Positions 1-11,785 of a stretch of 64,000 nucleotides of DNA are shown here, piece by piece; the stretch's first letter is position 1, and every line of letters begins with the position of its first letter. The notes beneath the pieces are model-generated. The model worked only from the letters and a program-made list of their open reading frames with translations. It had not been told where the DNA came from and did no database searches. The stretch is from Marsupella aquatica. Taxonomy: Eukaryota; Marchantiophyta. The stretch covers positions 9,982,001 to 10,046,000 of the forward strand of contig OZ316899.1 in the NCBI GenBank assembly GCA_973895155.1, written 5' to 3'. The position numbers were made by a program, and so were the translations under genes.

Positions 1-2240
1 TTGAAAGAAAGGTCTATGAGGTTCCAAATAAAGGCCATCCAACATGTCACCTGTCTTGTCTCCATTGTACTCTTCAAGGTCTCGAAGACACTTAGCCAAG
101 GATGTCACTGTGAAATCAGCATCTCCTGGGCAAAGGCCAGTGACACTAAAGTGTGCATAGACTCCTGGATCCCTTCTGTGGGTCAACATCCCTATGAGAG
201 CAATAGGTAGTGGCATCCCATGACCCGAAAGCGATTTAGGAGTACTGACCATTTTTGGAATCCACGTCTTTGCTTGATCCATCTTGTCGTGAATGCTGCA
301 AAGATATTCCCCTGGATGTTGCTTAGCCATCACTTGATGAGCATAGTAAACATATCTACGTGACATCTGCTCATGAAGATGTTGCGCTTGTTTTTCTTCA
401 ATTTGAGCACGCTCTTTTTTCCTTCGTTCTCGCATCAAACTATCTTTGTATTCACAACAAAGAGTACACTTGGCAAATGCACCATCTTTATGGAAACTAA
501 AGTTTGCGAATGATTTGCTCCAAATCTTGTATAGAGTATTCTTTGTAACTGGAGGAAGCCCCTCTTCCTTCATCTTTGTTCTCACATCTTCCAAAATCTC
601 CAACTTCTTGTAACATGCTGGAAGACGATACTCAATGGAGTCTGTCCCATGAGCCCCAGCATAAGGTATATGAGGGATGGGCTCTGCATTTCGAGTCAAA
701 AAATCCTCCAACAGAGCTTGTGCATGCAAGGTATTTGACCGTGTTTTCATGGAGCCCGTGTTTCCATGGAACCCAATTTTGCAACCCTCCACATATCTCC
801 TTTTGTAATCATAATATTTCGTGTGGCTAAAGCCATTGATGATTGCAAATGCATGTCTACATACGACCATACCCTTGAGAACATGGTGCCCCTTATCATG
901 AACATCATCTTCTCTGTAGTGGAAGAGGTTGAAAATGTGTGATGTTTTTGACTCGCTAGACATCCCATGAAATTATATCCGGATATCTTCTATGTCTTCT
1001 CTTGGCATAGTCACACAACATTTATGCTTGCAACAATTCTCTCTTTTAATTTCATCAATCGAAGCTTCCGTTGTTTTTGAAACTGCCTTGGTTTCCAACA
1101 ACCTTCTCTTCTTTTCAATCGGATCTACATGAGTACTCTTGTTGAAATTGTATGGCCTTGTGCGCGGCATTCCCCTATCATTTACATTTGGATAGAGATC
1201 ATCCCTATCCACCGTCTCCATCCTCTCTGAACCTTCAACCAAAATGTCTGACAAAAATTTCTCATTTGCAAGTAGTTTTGTTGAATCAATCCGCCATCGA
1301 ACCAAAGTAATTACTCCCCTATGGAAATTGGGAAAGTATTGTGATTCCACCACATCTTTCATAGCAATCCCTACATGGTCCTCACCAAGGATTTCATCGT
1401 CAACCACCGTTGTTTCTTGAGGCACAGTGATGGTCCCCGTGGCAACCCTATTGGTTCGATCTGAACCAATGTATAGTTCGACCAACTCTGACATCCAATT
1501 TGACCGTTGGAAATAGTCACAATTAGTTTTAGAAATTTCAGCTGAGGGAGACTCCGCAACAAAATTCCGCTCTATGTTGATATCATCACCCGCATCCTTC
1601 TTTGAGAAACTCTTTCTACTTCGGACATCTGCCACATCCCAGAGAACCCATGAGTCTTTTGCCTCGTCAATTGTTTCAGCCCCGCTGTGTTTGTAAGGTA
1701 AAACCCTACTCCCATGAATGACATTAGTGACCCTCACACTGATCCGTGATTCACTAAGTAAAATGTTGTGACATCTTTCCATTGGATTTGTATTGAAAGC
1801 AACTCCAAGGGCTACACAACACCCAAAGATGAACATTTCAACCTCATCCCCTTGCCTCAGAGTGGTCGATGAGTCCTCCTCTACAATTGGATTGTTTTCC
1901 AAATTACTCTCCGGTCGATTTGAACAACTACCTACACTAATGCATTTTTGAGAATTTGTTATCGTTGATAGATATGCGCAAGACAAATCCCAAATAATGC
2001 AAGAATCAATGGCATCAAAAAGGTTTTCTACCCGAGGCATTGGAAATGGTAGTTTTGTGGTTCAGTCAAAAACTTTCTCAATGAGAACGCCCATTTTATT
2101 CTCTCTTAACAATATCTTTTGAACACTATCTTGCGGGTTGATTTTTTGAACTTTCCCGCTTGCAACATTGTAACCACCAATTGTCAATATCACATTGTCG
2201 CCTCTCAAAAATATTCCGGTCATTCCAACAACGTGTTCAC
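1..2240 (-). pseudogene. transposase-like gene (DUF7869-type?), 3' part beyond window
   Basis: One reading frame runs from 2,240 down to position 1 and leaves the window. Only two stops interrupt it: TGA at 2,062-2,064 and TAA at 973-975. An intron acceptor (ttgtgcag) lies at 2,241-2,246. Residues before the TAA are cysteine-rich (ENCCKHKCCVTMP). After it come VCRHAFAIINGFS, GFHGNTGSMKTRSN, a CTLCCEY cysteine cluster and SIHDKMDQAKTWIPKM, then HGMPLPIALIGMLTH and GLCPGD. This order (cysteine knuckle, VCR.AF box, HGN.G box, then a D.MDQ.K..P box before an IALIG.L.H strand) recalls a large family of transposase-like proteins in plants, oomycetes and animals, sometimes labelled DUF7869. That assignment is from memory and tentative. 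The catalytic end lies outside the window. The gene points away from the ParB-like pseudogene at 9.1 kb. Confidence 0.55.
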
Positions 2241-2246
2241 CTGCAC

Positions 2247-2800
2247 AATTTGAAATGTAAGGTATTAGTTAACAATGGTCCCAACTAGGAAGCAGATAGG
2301 TGTGAACCCTATCCAAGACAATGCGCAAATAGGGATCATCCCCATCAAGCAAAATAATAGGTCCGTAAAAAATCCTTATCTAGCCCTAAGATCCCTGATC
2401 CCTATTCAGACGTTGGATAGGGATGATCCCTGTCCAGACGGCAGATAGGTTCTGTCACTGTCCAAACAATGGACATAGATGATCCCTGTAACCGGCGGAC
2501 AGGGATCATCCCTGTCCAAAATACGGGTAGGGATGATCCCTGTCAGAATAGTGGATAGGGTCTGTCACTGTCCAAACGGCAAACAAGGATCATCCCTGCC
2601 TAGCGGCGGATAGTGTCTATCACTGTCCAAAGGGCGGACACAGCTGATCCCTGTCCAAATGGCGGATAGGGTCTATCACTGTCCAAACAATAGACATGGA
2701 TGATTCAAGGTCCGGATCACTTAGGATCACTCAGCGGTCCTATCTGAAAGTAAAACCTTTCATATTGGGTTCCCATAAAGCAAATACCTCAAACGGCGGA
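2247..2800. repeat. degenerate palindromic repeats, probably intronic
   Basis: Diverged copies of a short palindrome (ggacaggGATCATccctgtcc and ggataggGATGATccctgtc forms) alternate with variable 15-25 bp spacers, starting about 2,320. They lie directly upstream of the acceptor of the minus-strand gene, so they are probably intronic. They grade into the regular array that follows. No gene is seen here. Confidence 0.7.
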
Positions 2801-3440
2801 GAGGGATCATCCCTATCCAAATGACGGACAAGGATCATCCCCATCCAAATGATGGACAGGGATCATCTCTATCCAAATGGTGGACAGGGATCATCTCTAT
2901 CCAAAAGTCGGGCAGGGATCATCCCCATCCAAACGGTGGACAGGGATCATCCCTATCCAAACGGCGGACAGGGATCATCCCCATCCAAACGGTGGACAAG
3001 GATCATCTCTATCCAAAAGGTGGACAAGGATCATCCCCATCCAAATGGTGGACAGGGATCATCTCTATCCAAAAGCCGGAGAGGGATCATCCCCATCCAA
3101 ACGGTGGACAGAGATCATCCCTATCCAAACGGTGGACAGGGATCATCCCTATCCAAAATCCGGACAGGGATCATCCCCATCCAAACGGTGGACAAGGATC
3201 ATCCGTATCCAAAAGCTGGACAGGGATCATCCCCATCCAAACGGTGGATAGGGATCATCTATATCCAAACAGTGGACACACATTATTCTTATCCAAAAGC
3301 CGGACAGGGATCATCCCCATCCAAACAGTGGACAGGGATCATCTCTATCCAAACGGTGGACAGACATCATTCTTATCCAAACAGCACATAGGGATGAACC
3401 CTATCAAAACAGCTAATAGGTATGACCCTTGTACAGACAG
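2797..3440. repeat. 28-bp palindromic tandem array, about 21 units
   Basis: GATCATC recurs every 28 bp (for example 2,945, 2,973, 3,001, 3,029). The unit contains an imperfect palindrome centred on GATcATC: ggacagGGAT, one C, ATCCctatcc. The rest of the unit is aacggtg-like. Because 28 is not a multiple of three and the unit lacks stops, all three forward frames stay open. The resulting ORFs encode the same peptide in rotation and are not genes. Confidence 0.9.
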
Positions 3441-3625
3441 TTAACCTCTACACACTAATTTAATGTTTGACCAAAGAAAGGTTGGATTGAGATGATCCCA
3501 ATCGTGAGTTGGGCTGGATACCCCAACCTTAAGTAACTTAGATATACAACTCCTAAATTTGATACCAATGGAATATTCTGGAATTGAGTTGAAAATTACT
3601 TGTAATGGAAATGATTCTTGAACAC
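3441..3625. other. non-coding flank of element A
   Basis: The sequence between the palindromic array and the LTR start at 3,626 has no coding signal. The five bases before the LTR are AACAC. No matching copy can be sought because the 3' end of element A is missing. Confidence 0.5.
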
Positions 3626-6600
3626 TGTGATGCCTAGACAGGAATCACTCGGCCAGTTAAGTGGGTAAAGCAGGAAGGCACCCTAGGAACACCTTAGTAT
3701 ATGGACAAAACAAGGAAAATATAAACAATTAGGGGCAACCATGGAACCCGGGCCGAGGCCGGAGGTAAGGACGTTGAGGGTGAAAACTCGATTAGGGTTA
3801 GGGCGCGTTAAGCGTCAGCGGCTAGGAAGGATCAACGGGAAGAAGGACCGGCAGAGGAGAGGGGTAAGGAGCGCTTGCAGGAGATGGTGGCTCATTTGCG
3901 AGCACGAACTAGGCAGACGACTACGGGAGGCCAACTACTGTCAGCTGCTTAGGCAAGCACTCAGGGAGAGAGTAGATACCGACGATCGACCTAAGGAGGG
4001 TATGAGCAACGTCAATCAAGCGGCACATTTCTGGGGATGCCTGTTCGAACGGGCAACTGAGTACATCAAGACTTACGAGGACGAGGAATCAGAAAGGGCA
4101 GCTCGAGAACGGCAGGAGCTCGCTCGATTGTGGGAGCTGCAGAAGACGGCTTTCTTAGGAGGCGAACTCATCAAGGACGAGTTCCTGTGGACGCCTACTT
4201 CCAATCAACTCGACGATCTTCTGTTTTGCAAAGACAGCGTCGTCGGCATCCGAGAGGCCATCAAGAACTGCAACGACATACACTGGGAATTAAAGGGTAG
4301 CACGGAAAGGTGGACCCAGGCAACGGTGCTAGGAGAAACCTCCACGGCAGCAGAGATGAAGAGGAAGGGAGCCGTCAACGATGAAGCCACCCCGGCAAAA
4401 AGAACGAGGTCGGCGGCACCAAAGAAGCCAGCCGGGCAGCAGAGCAGGAGGCAGGGAGAAGCCGAAGAGGAGGAGGTCGATCCCATCAAGGCCATTCCAA
4501 CCAGGGATGACACCTGGAAGGGCTGGGCGGCAACCCTACCGGTGGAGGTGCAACTACATTTTGCACGGGAGGAGGATGCATGCTTTACGGCCATGCAGAC
4601 CAAGAAGTACCAAGGCTTCATGGCCGGATCCGGCTTAGAGGCCTTTGTAAGATTACCATGGCTGAAGCCGGAGGTACCGGAGTCAGACCTATTAGAATTC
4701 GTGGGGTCATGGGAACCCGAGACCAATTGCACGAGGATATATGGGAAGGATTTCTATCTTACTCCCAAGGTAATTGCCGAAGTGTTTGGCTTGCCGATAG
4801 GCAATAAGACCAAAGTTGATACCAGGAAGACCTTGCCTGACAAGGAGTTCCGGTCGTTCCCCGGGCCATCAACGAAGAATGGCTTCTTCCGGAACACCTG
4901 CACCAACCCGCACATAGGAGAGATGATCGACTTCTTGCGGGTGACCATGCATTGTAACTTGCCGAGGGCAGAGATCGGCAAGGCACAGGTCTATCTGGCA
5001 GAGAGGCCAGACCCAAGCCGGGACTACAACGGGTACCTCCTCAACCAATTGAAGAAGATCTTAAAGGAGGAGCAGCAGGTAATCGGCATGGGGAGCGTGT
5101 CGCGGCTTGGCTATCACATGCCGCTGTTGTGCCGGTATGCCAGAGGTCAGACTTTTGCCCCAGTACTTCCCCTGCAGGTAAGGGCACCCGAGGAAGCTCC
5201 AACGCCGAGGCCGTTGGCTGAGAAGCCTCAACCACCTGTTAGCCCTACGATCGAGCAGGTGTTTAGGCCCAGGAAGGAGGACTTGCCGATGCAGCAACCA
5301 GGCATGCAGAGTCTGCTGAAACTACTGGAGAAAGAAAAGAGATCGGCATCGACAACAACAACGGCAACGGCAACAATGCAGGACACTACTACAGAGGTAG
5401 GCCTACACCGGCTCACAAGAGAAAACCCCTTTGCTGGAGACAAGGAGAGAATCAGGCCGGAATCCAAGCCAGGTGTTCGAATGTATGTGGGAATCTCAAG
5501 CTCCGAATCTGAGGCAGAATTGCCTGAAGCTCCTACCGACGAAGAGGAGAGGGAGAAGCCGGACGTCCAAGAAGTAGAGGAGGCAGTGGAGGACTGCAGC
5601 CATGATAATTCTGGCTATGGGTCGGACCATCACGTTCCAGGAGTAAGGACCTGTGGCCGGTTTGTCCCCACACTTCCAAGGGTAGTGCGAGGGGACCCCA
5701 ACCAGCAGAGTAGCCCTGAGTCTCCCCCACCAGATGTTGCTCCCCCGAGCTTTGACGGCATAAAACAGATGGTGCAGGAATTTCAGGAGCGAATCAGGCA
5801 GGAAGAGGAGGCAGCCCTGGCTAGGGAAAAGGATTTACCAGGAGGAGATTGGCCGGAGGACATCAGGCGGCTAGCCGAAAAAGGAAGCAAACCTCTAGCC
5901 ACGATTGAAGAGATCCGCAAGACGGCTTGGGAGCAGAGGCCGCGATGGGCGATGCCGATCACTTCTACTTACTCCACCTACGCTAAGAATAGAGCCATGG
6001 AGTATGGTGAGATGTGTGGGGAACTTGCGCTCGGCATCTTTGGAGAGGAGTTGGAGGTAGGACCCTTTTTCCATAGGGAGCAGTTGGAGAAGCACCAATT
6101 AGAAGAAGCGGTGGCTTTAGAGAGAAGCAAGAAGGACGAGGTCATTCGGCGGCTTAGGAGGATGGAAGCCGAGATTGAAGATCTAAGGGCGGCCAAGAAA
6201 GCCCAAGATGAACTGCGGATTAAACGGCATGAGCTGAACATCATGCAGGGGCAGTTGGACACCGCGCAGGCTGATAATCAGAATATCAAGGATAAACTGA
6301 CTCAGACGCAGGGAGAGTTGGCCGACACGATCAAAGAGAGGGAGAAGTGGAAGCAAGAGCTGAAGAATACAGAGGAGGCCCACATAACAGCCAACAGCCG
6401 GGCCATGGCGGAGACCCAAAGAAAGGAATGGGCGTTGAAGGGGGAGCTCGAGAAAATCCGCGGAGCCCTTGAGCAGAAGGAGGCCGAGTTAGGGAAATCC
6501 TATCAAGGGATTATGGCGCTACAGTAGGAGCTTGCGTCCCTGACGGCCAGCTTCAAGGCCGACCTAAGGGAGAAGGACAAGATACTCGATCAGACTTACG

Positions 6601-8278
6601 CCAAGATGAACCAGATGGAGTCTGTCATCATTGCAGAGCTCGACAAGGAGCTAAGAGCAACCCGGGAGGAGAGGACTACCTTGAAACAAGAACGAGAGGA
6701 AGCCCAGAAGGAACTAGAGGAGGCGCGCAAGGACCTGGATGAGACCCAGGAGGAGTTGGAGGAAATCACGAGGAAGATGGAGAACCTCCAGCGGCGGGCC
6801 GACAACCAAACGGAGCGGCTGAAGAAACAAGCCGCAGTATTTAAGTGCTTGTCTTCATCAGGCCCAACTCCAATTGGGGCAACCAAGTTACCAGGAGTGG
6901 TACTGGCCGAAGAAAAAGCCGCGCCACCTGCACCAGTGCCGGAAGTAAGTGGGAAGGGGAAGGGACCAGCTGCCGAACCAGAAAAGAAGAAGAAGCCTTC
7001 AGGGTCAAGGAAACCTTCAGGGTCAAGGAGTAATCCGACTCCACAAGCCGTGGTGACCAAGGAGGTAGAACCAGCACCATCCTCCGGCATAAATACGGCA
7101 ATAGATCCCGCTATCATCACAGGTGGGGGTGGTGCGGCCCAAGCCGAACTACTCCGTAATGAGGCCGGTATCCCAGATCCGCCTCTTGAGCAGGCCAGGG
7201 AGACCGTAGCCGAGGCTGAGGCCGTAACCGATTCCCGAGCCGATGCCGACGCCAATGGAGAGTTGACTCAGTCAAGGGCAGGTAATCTGTCAGAGAATGA
7301 ACCTACGGCAGTGGCTGAGGAGGAAGCGTTGGGGGCGTCCATTAAGGATCCACCACCGGTGTCGTGACGGTGCAAGGGCGTCGTTCCTTTTAGGGAGGGC
7401 GGACGTGGAGGGAGGAGGCGTGAGTGGGCAGGGCGGGCGCTGATCTCCAAGTTTAGGATTAGGATCAGGACCAGGAGCGGCCCTGACACTTAGCTTAGTG
7501 GGATTGCGGTTCCACTGGTAGGAGCAACACTTGTGCTCCTGCCTTGCTGTACATAGGTAGATTCGGGCAAGTAGATTACTGTTAGGTAGATTAGGCTTAC
7601 GATGCAAAGAATGGCGGATCCACTACCAGGATAAGTACCTGGGCAGCGGGGAGCTCAGGGCCTCTTTTTTAGCAAGTTTTTAGTTTGCACCAGCCGGGCT
7701 GGGATCAAGTAGTACGAGAAGCTCTCGGTTAGTCATACAGTGACCCTTGTGTATATTCATGTTTCCTCATGCCTAAGAGCTGAATAGAGTTGGCCTCACG
7801 GCTTAGTTCGCAGAGCTTGTGTATGAGATGTACTGTTTGTATGGCAAGTGCATGGTATGACTCAGTCAGAATGAGTCATTTTGCTATTTGTGTGTCGCAT
7901 TAACTTGTGTGAAGAGTGCCCACATCAACCAGAAGGAAGGAAAGTAAGCAGGGGAGTGAGAGTTGGATGTGTCGAGCTGAGAGAGGTCTTAGCGGCTTAA
8001 CCAAGCCTATTGGGGATCATTCCGGCGGCGGAATCCAAACATACCTAACAAGACGGAGGGGAAGACAAGGGAAGGCCTAGATTAGGCCGGCTACGTATCT
8101 CATGACCCGATGAAGGATCTGTCCAGTATATGTGTGTAAAATGTTAATAGTAGTAGTAGAAGGTTAGCAGCGTCCCATGCCGCTAAGCTACGGAAACGGC
8201 CTCGCCAAGCGCGAAACCTGCGGGAATCGGCTTGAGCTGGGGGTTTCTTGGGTTTAGGGAGCCATGGGACGCACCACA
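3626..8278 (+). repeat. LTR of gypsy element A (coding LTR)
   Basis: It begins TGTGATGCCTAGACAGG and ends GGGACGCACCACA, the same termini as both LTRs of element B. Length is 4,653 bp against 4,636 bp in B. It is clearly more diverged from the two B LTRs than they are from each other, so it is an older insertion. It contains the LTR ORF (3,741-7,367), a TATAAA at 3,720-3,725 and about 900 bp of non-coding 3' sequence. A primer-binding-like TGGCGC site follows at 8,283. Confidence 0.9.
3741..7367 (+). pseudogene. LTR-encoded coiled-coil protein, element A copy
   Basis: This is homologous to the 1,113-codon ORF at 14,484. Here the frame is open from an upstream ATG at 3,741, because a codon that is TAG in the B copies reads TGG. 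The conserved start (MSNVNQAAHFWG) is at 4,002. A TAG at 6,525-6,527 replaces a CAG present in both B copies, and the frame then continues to 7,367. The N-terminal half holds the conserved EVFGLPIG region; the C-terminal half is a long glutamate/lysine-rich coiled coil. There is no signal peptide, membrane segment or catalytic motif. Function is unknown. It is related to the 872-codon ORF in solo LTR C. Confidence 0.85.
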
Positions 8279-8282
8279 TTTT

Positions 8283-8301
8283 TGGCGCTAAATGGAGGGG
8301 G
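8283..8301 (+). promoter_or_regulatory. primer-binding-like site, element A
   Basis: TGGCGCTAAATGGAGGGGG begins four bases after the LTR end. TGGCGC... is a usual start for plant gypsy primer-binding sites, complementary to a tRNA 3' CCA end. The matching tRNA was not identified. Confidence 0.6.
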
Positions 8302-8347
8302 CATTTCTTAAGCCGTGAGATATGAAGTTAGAACGGAAGAGTAGGTA

Positions 8348-8706
8348 ATGACTGACCTTACGCCGAGGGAAGAAAGAGTGATTCAACGGGAGAGAGCTCG
8401 ACTGCAGCAGCTCGCCGGGTGGCATGATACACAGCGACTGAGAGGGGCAGAAAGAGCTGGTAGCTCCGAAACTGGAAGTGGCGTTGAAGAAGACATACCA
8501 GAAGAAGAGTCGGTAAGGAGAAGTGAGTCTCCAACCGACATGGGGGAACCAGAGGCACGGCCAGACGAGAGGCCAGGGACCAGACTGAGCCAGCGGTCGC
8601 GCATACATTACAAGGCATTTCATGGGAGAGGAGATGAGGATCCGGACGAATGGTTGGATGATTTCGAGGGAACCGCTGCAGCAAATGGAGAATCGGCCAT
8701 CAAGAT
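8348..8706 (+). pseudogene. truncated gag start, element A
   Basis: MTDLTPREERVIQRERARLQ and the following 100 residues match the start of the element B gag ORF at 18,816 almost exactly. Similarity stops at 8,706, just inside the gag domain, where the sequence becomes GATC-rich palindromic repeat. The remainder of gag, all of pol and the 3' LTR are absent. The open frame to 8,821 after the junction is repeat-derived. Confidence 0.9.
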
Positions 8707-8714
8707 CAAGATCA

Positions 8715-9005
8715 ATCGGCCTATCCAAGTAGAGGATAGAGATCATCCTTGTCCAATTGCTAATAAAGATCGTCAATATCCTCTGATCGAACAAAGATTA
8801 TCTTTATTAGGAATTGGATAGAGATCATCCCTATCCAAGTAGAGGATAGAGATCATCCCTGTCCAATTGCTAATAAAGATCGTCAATATCCTCTGATCGA
8901 ACAAAGATTATCTTTATTAGGAATTGGACAGAGATCATCCCTATCCAAGTATAGGATAGAGATCATCCCTGTCCAATTGGATAGGGATCATCTCTGTCCA
9001 AACTG
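8715..9005. repeat. 110-bp repeats with GATCATCC palindromes
   Basis: The string ctatccaagtagaggataga recurs at 8,721, 8,831 and (variant) 8,941, giving a 110-bp unit present twice plus a partial copy. Each unit carries gGATAGAGATCATCCcTaTCC-type palindromes, the same core as the 2.8-3.4 kb array, and a second AT-rich inverted segment (aaagattatcttta). Confidence 0.85.
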
Positions 9006-9078
9006 TGAGAAAACCTCATCTTTGTTGATTACAAATTAAGATTTTCCAAACTAATATGCATGGATGGGACTATTGCAG

Positions 9079-11785
9079 GGAGCGATCTAAATGGATTGAT
9101 ACCAACAATTTCAGAATCAGATTGCTCCAAGGGAGTCTTGTTGGAGCAGAGCAAACCAGATTTTTGTTGGGGCCTTGAGTTCTCTAGAGTTGATTTTGAT
9201 TTCCTTAGCACACCAGAGAGACGGGATCCCATTTTGTGCATAAAGGTCAGAACAGAAGATCAAGAGACTCTTGTACTCGGACCTGTAGTCTTCAAAGGAA
9301 TTGAAGGAAGAGGGTTTGTTTCCGTCATTCTTGAGCTCCATGAAATGATACGATGGGTTAAGCTACATCTACCATCAAAGGCGTATTCTTCAGAGTTCAA
9401 TGTTGAGTGGTTTGCTGTTGGAGAACTTGGCGTGATGGCAATGGGATTTTTCCCTAAGTCGTATTCAACTCAAAAGGTGATTGCTGGAGTGAAGGGGATT
9501 CTTCCACTTGACATCATGTATGGGTTTCAATATGTGAAGCTGAATATCCATAAACACTAAGGGAATTATACATTTCCGGTGACATGGATTTTAAATAATT
9601 TGCTTGACAAGGCAGGATTCCTATCTTTGGAATCAGGTGTTTGCCTTGACAAGCAAATTGCATTTGCAGAGGAGTTTGCGATGGATAATGCAAAAAAGTG
9701 GGTAGAATCATTACCCAAGCCTACAAATGTTGCACCAATAGCGGTGAACGAGCTTCCAGTAGTTGTTAACAAAGAAGTTCCCAAACCTAGAAAAATATCT
9801 CAAGAGACAACAATAGGGACTGCAGGAACAACGGCTGGGACAAGCACCAAACAAGTGGTAGGGAAGCGAAGACTAAGAGAGAGGAAGGGTCGCAAGAAAA
9901 TTGAGACATTGCCGAAGGAACCCGAGAAGAAGCCAGTAGCGAAGAATCAGAAAACTGACAAGACTCTTTTGCGGTGAACCCCTGCGGACGTACAGATGCT
10001 CCCAGAAGATGAGGGAGACAAACTTGATGCCCCTGAGAAGAAGAAGGTCTTAGAAGGAAATGATGTTCTCTAGAGAATAGAGCAGTACTATACTTTTGGG
10101 ATAAATGAACTGTTTTCTATTCCAGTGGAGAAAATTGTGCCTGCACCTACAAGATTATGTTACAGGATGCTCAGTAGTACCCATGTGAAGCACATAGCCC
10201 AATCCATGGTCAAAAACCCTGGACATGAACCTCACGTCGTGGACCTGCTTCCTTATAGTCCGAAGCTTATAAAGTTGCTCCATTTTGATAGCACGGAGAA
10301 CGACCGCAAAGACTTTCTTGCAGGAGTGAAGAAAGGCGAGATTGGTTTCTTTGCCATCAGTGGGCAACATTCGGCTAGGGCGGCCAAGTGGGTTCTCGAA
10401 TGGGCCAAAACTGATGCCAAGCTCACAGTGTTGGCAAAAAAGTTTAAATACAGGAAGTCTAGATTATTGTCAGACCTTACACCATCGGCTATATTGGTTG
10501 AGCACTCAATGAGATCAAATGCCATCAATTTGACGATGGTGTTTCAATCGTGCTTCAAAGATACAATTGTTCTGCAAGGAAACAATTCCTTGAATGCGGA
10601 GGACCAAGAAAGCCAAAGAACGGGGACAACAAGTCAAACGCCCAAGAGAATCAAAAATTTCAGGTGAGAAACATTTTTCTTGTTTGGACAGAGATGGTCT
10701 CTGTCCAAGAGTGTGATTGTCCATTCTAGAGATTTCTCTTCCTTTTACTTTTGGTTATGACTTGGATGGAGATGGTCTCTGTCCAACAAGCAAGTGATAG
10801 TTTGTTGTCAAATCTCATTGATTGTAGATAACTTATTTTCCCCTAATTTTGACTGTAGGATTATTTGGCATTGGCAAGGATGACCATGGGGAGAAAAGAC
10901 TTGAAAAATGTATATTGGTTGCTCTTTGCCGAGAATGATCTTTTCAAGCTCTGGCGGTTAGTGTGCCAGATGTGGATTGATGGACATCTTCCTGATGGAA
11001 CTGGTACACAGGGAAACAAAAGGTCCGAAAAGGGTATAACGGTCACAATGTTTCGTTGTTTTGATGGTGAAATCTCAAGTAGAGATTTGACCAGAATTTT
11101 GAACAAGGTGAAGTCAGGTCAGGTTTTATTGAAGAAAGATCCTACAAATAAGTCAGATGTTCCAGCAATGGAGGACTTTGCAAAGGAGGTGAAGATATTG
11201 ATCAAACTGAAGTCTCTTGTTGGAGATTACTACTTCAAGAAGGATCCAAAAAACTTCCCAGCAGATAGTGATTGGGTTAAAGTAATTGAGGTCCTCCCAT
11301 TGTTAGGTGTCGAGTCGGAGTTGAACAGGTGCCGAAGAGCGGCTGGTGAAGTATGGTTGACAAATTTATTGAAGTCTAATCATACAAAGGAGAGTGAGAT
11401 ATTGCCAATGACATTGGTGATGCGTCTAGATGATATTTACTGTCAGAAGTTTGGCGGTGGGACAAGTTCTCGGACCCAACCGTGGGTCACATTTCTTAGT
11501 AACAACCTAATGAAGACAGTGGATCCGGAGTCGTTGGAAGAACAATCTCCAACATGCCCTCTTGCAATTGTTGATTTCAACCGACTTCAACAGAAGGAGT
11601 GGACCGAAGCAGAGATTTTGGTACTCTTCCAATACATAGTAGAGCTACCACGGAATCCCACCATTGTTGTGATGATAACTGTCCATCCGGGTTACCTTGT
11701 ACTAAATGTCCTAAGCGCTCTTCGTAAATTAGGACATTCAAAAACTCTGACTGTTCACATTGAGTATGGGAGTTATTACCGAGAT
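9079..11785 (+). pseudogene. ParB-like / methyltransferase-like protein, truncated
   Basis: An acceptor (attgcag) precedes 9,079. One frame then runs to about 10,575 with stops only at 9,558 (TAA), 9,975 (TGA) and 10,071 (TAG). A one-base shift leads to CAG|GTGAGA at 10,664; after the intron (acceptor ends 10,858) the frame continues to about 11,785. From 10,110 the residues SIPVEKIVPAPTRLCYRML, then IAQSM and FFAISGQHSARAAKW, resemble a ParB/sulfiredoxin-type domain (GQHR-like box). Near 11,545, CPLAIVDFNRLQ followed by PTIVVMITVHPG resembles the motif-IV strand of amino-methyltransferases, but the catalytic (D/N)PP(Y/F) is not present. The 3' end is cut where a CACTA remnant begins. The domain order matches the minus-strand gene at 41.2-47.8 kb. 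The family call is by eye. Confidence 0.5.
10664..10858 (+). other. intron with two palindromes
   Basis: The donor is CAG|GTGAGA and the acceptor ttgactgtag|G. Inside are GGACAGAGATGGTCTCTGTCC at 10,686-10,706, whose 9-nt arms are perfect, and a variant at 10,764-10,784. They are the sparse intronic form of the palindrome seen in the neighbouring arrays. Confidence 0.75.

Noticed and set aside
2821-3444. 207-codon and overlapping ORFs in the 28-bp array
   Set aside because: Repeat translations; all three frames are open for arithmetic reasons.
4205-4732. Minus-strand ORFs antisense to the LTR ORF (also at 14,687 and 25,545)
   Set aside because: They are conserved only because the sense strand is; composition is that of antisense charged codons.
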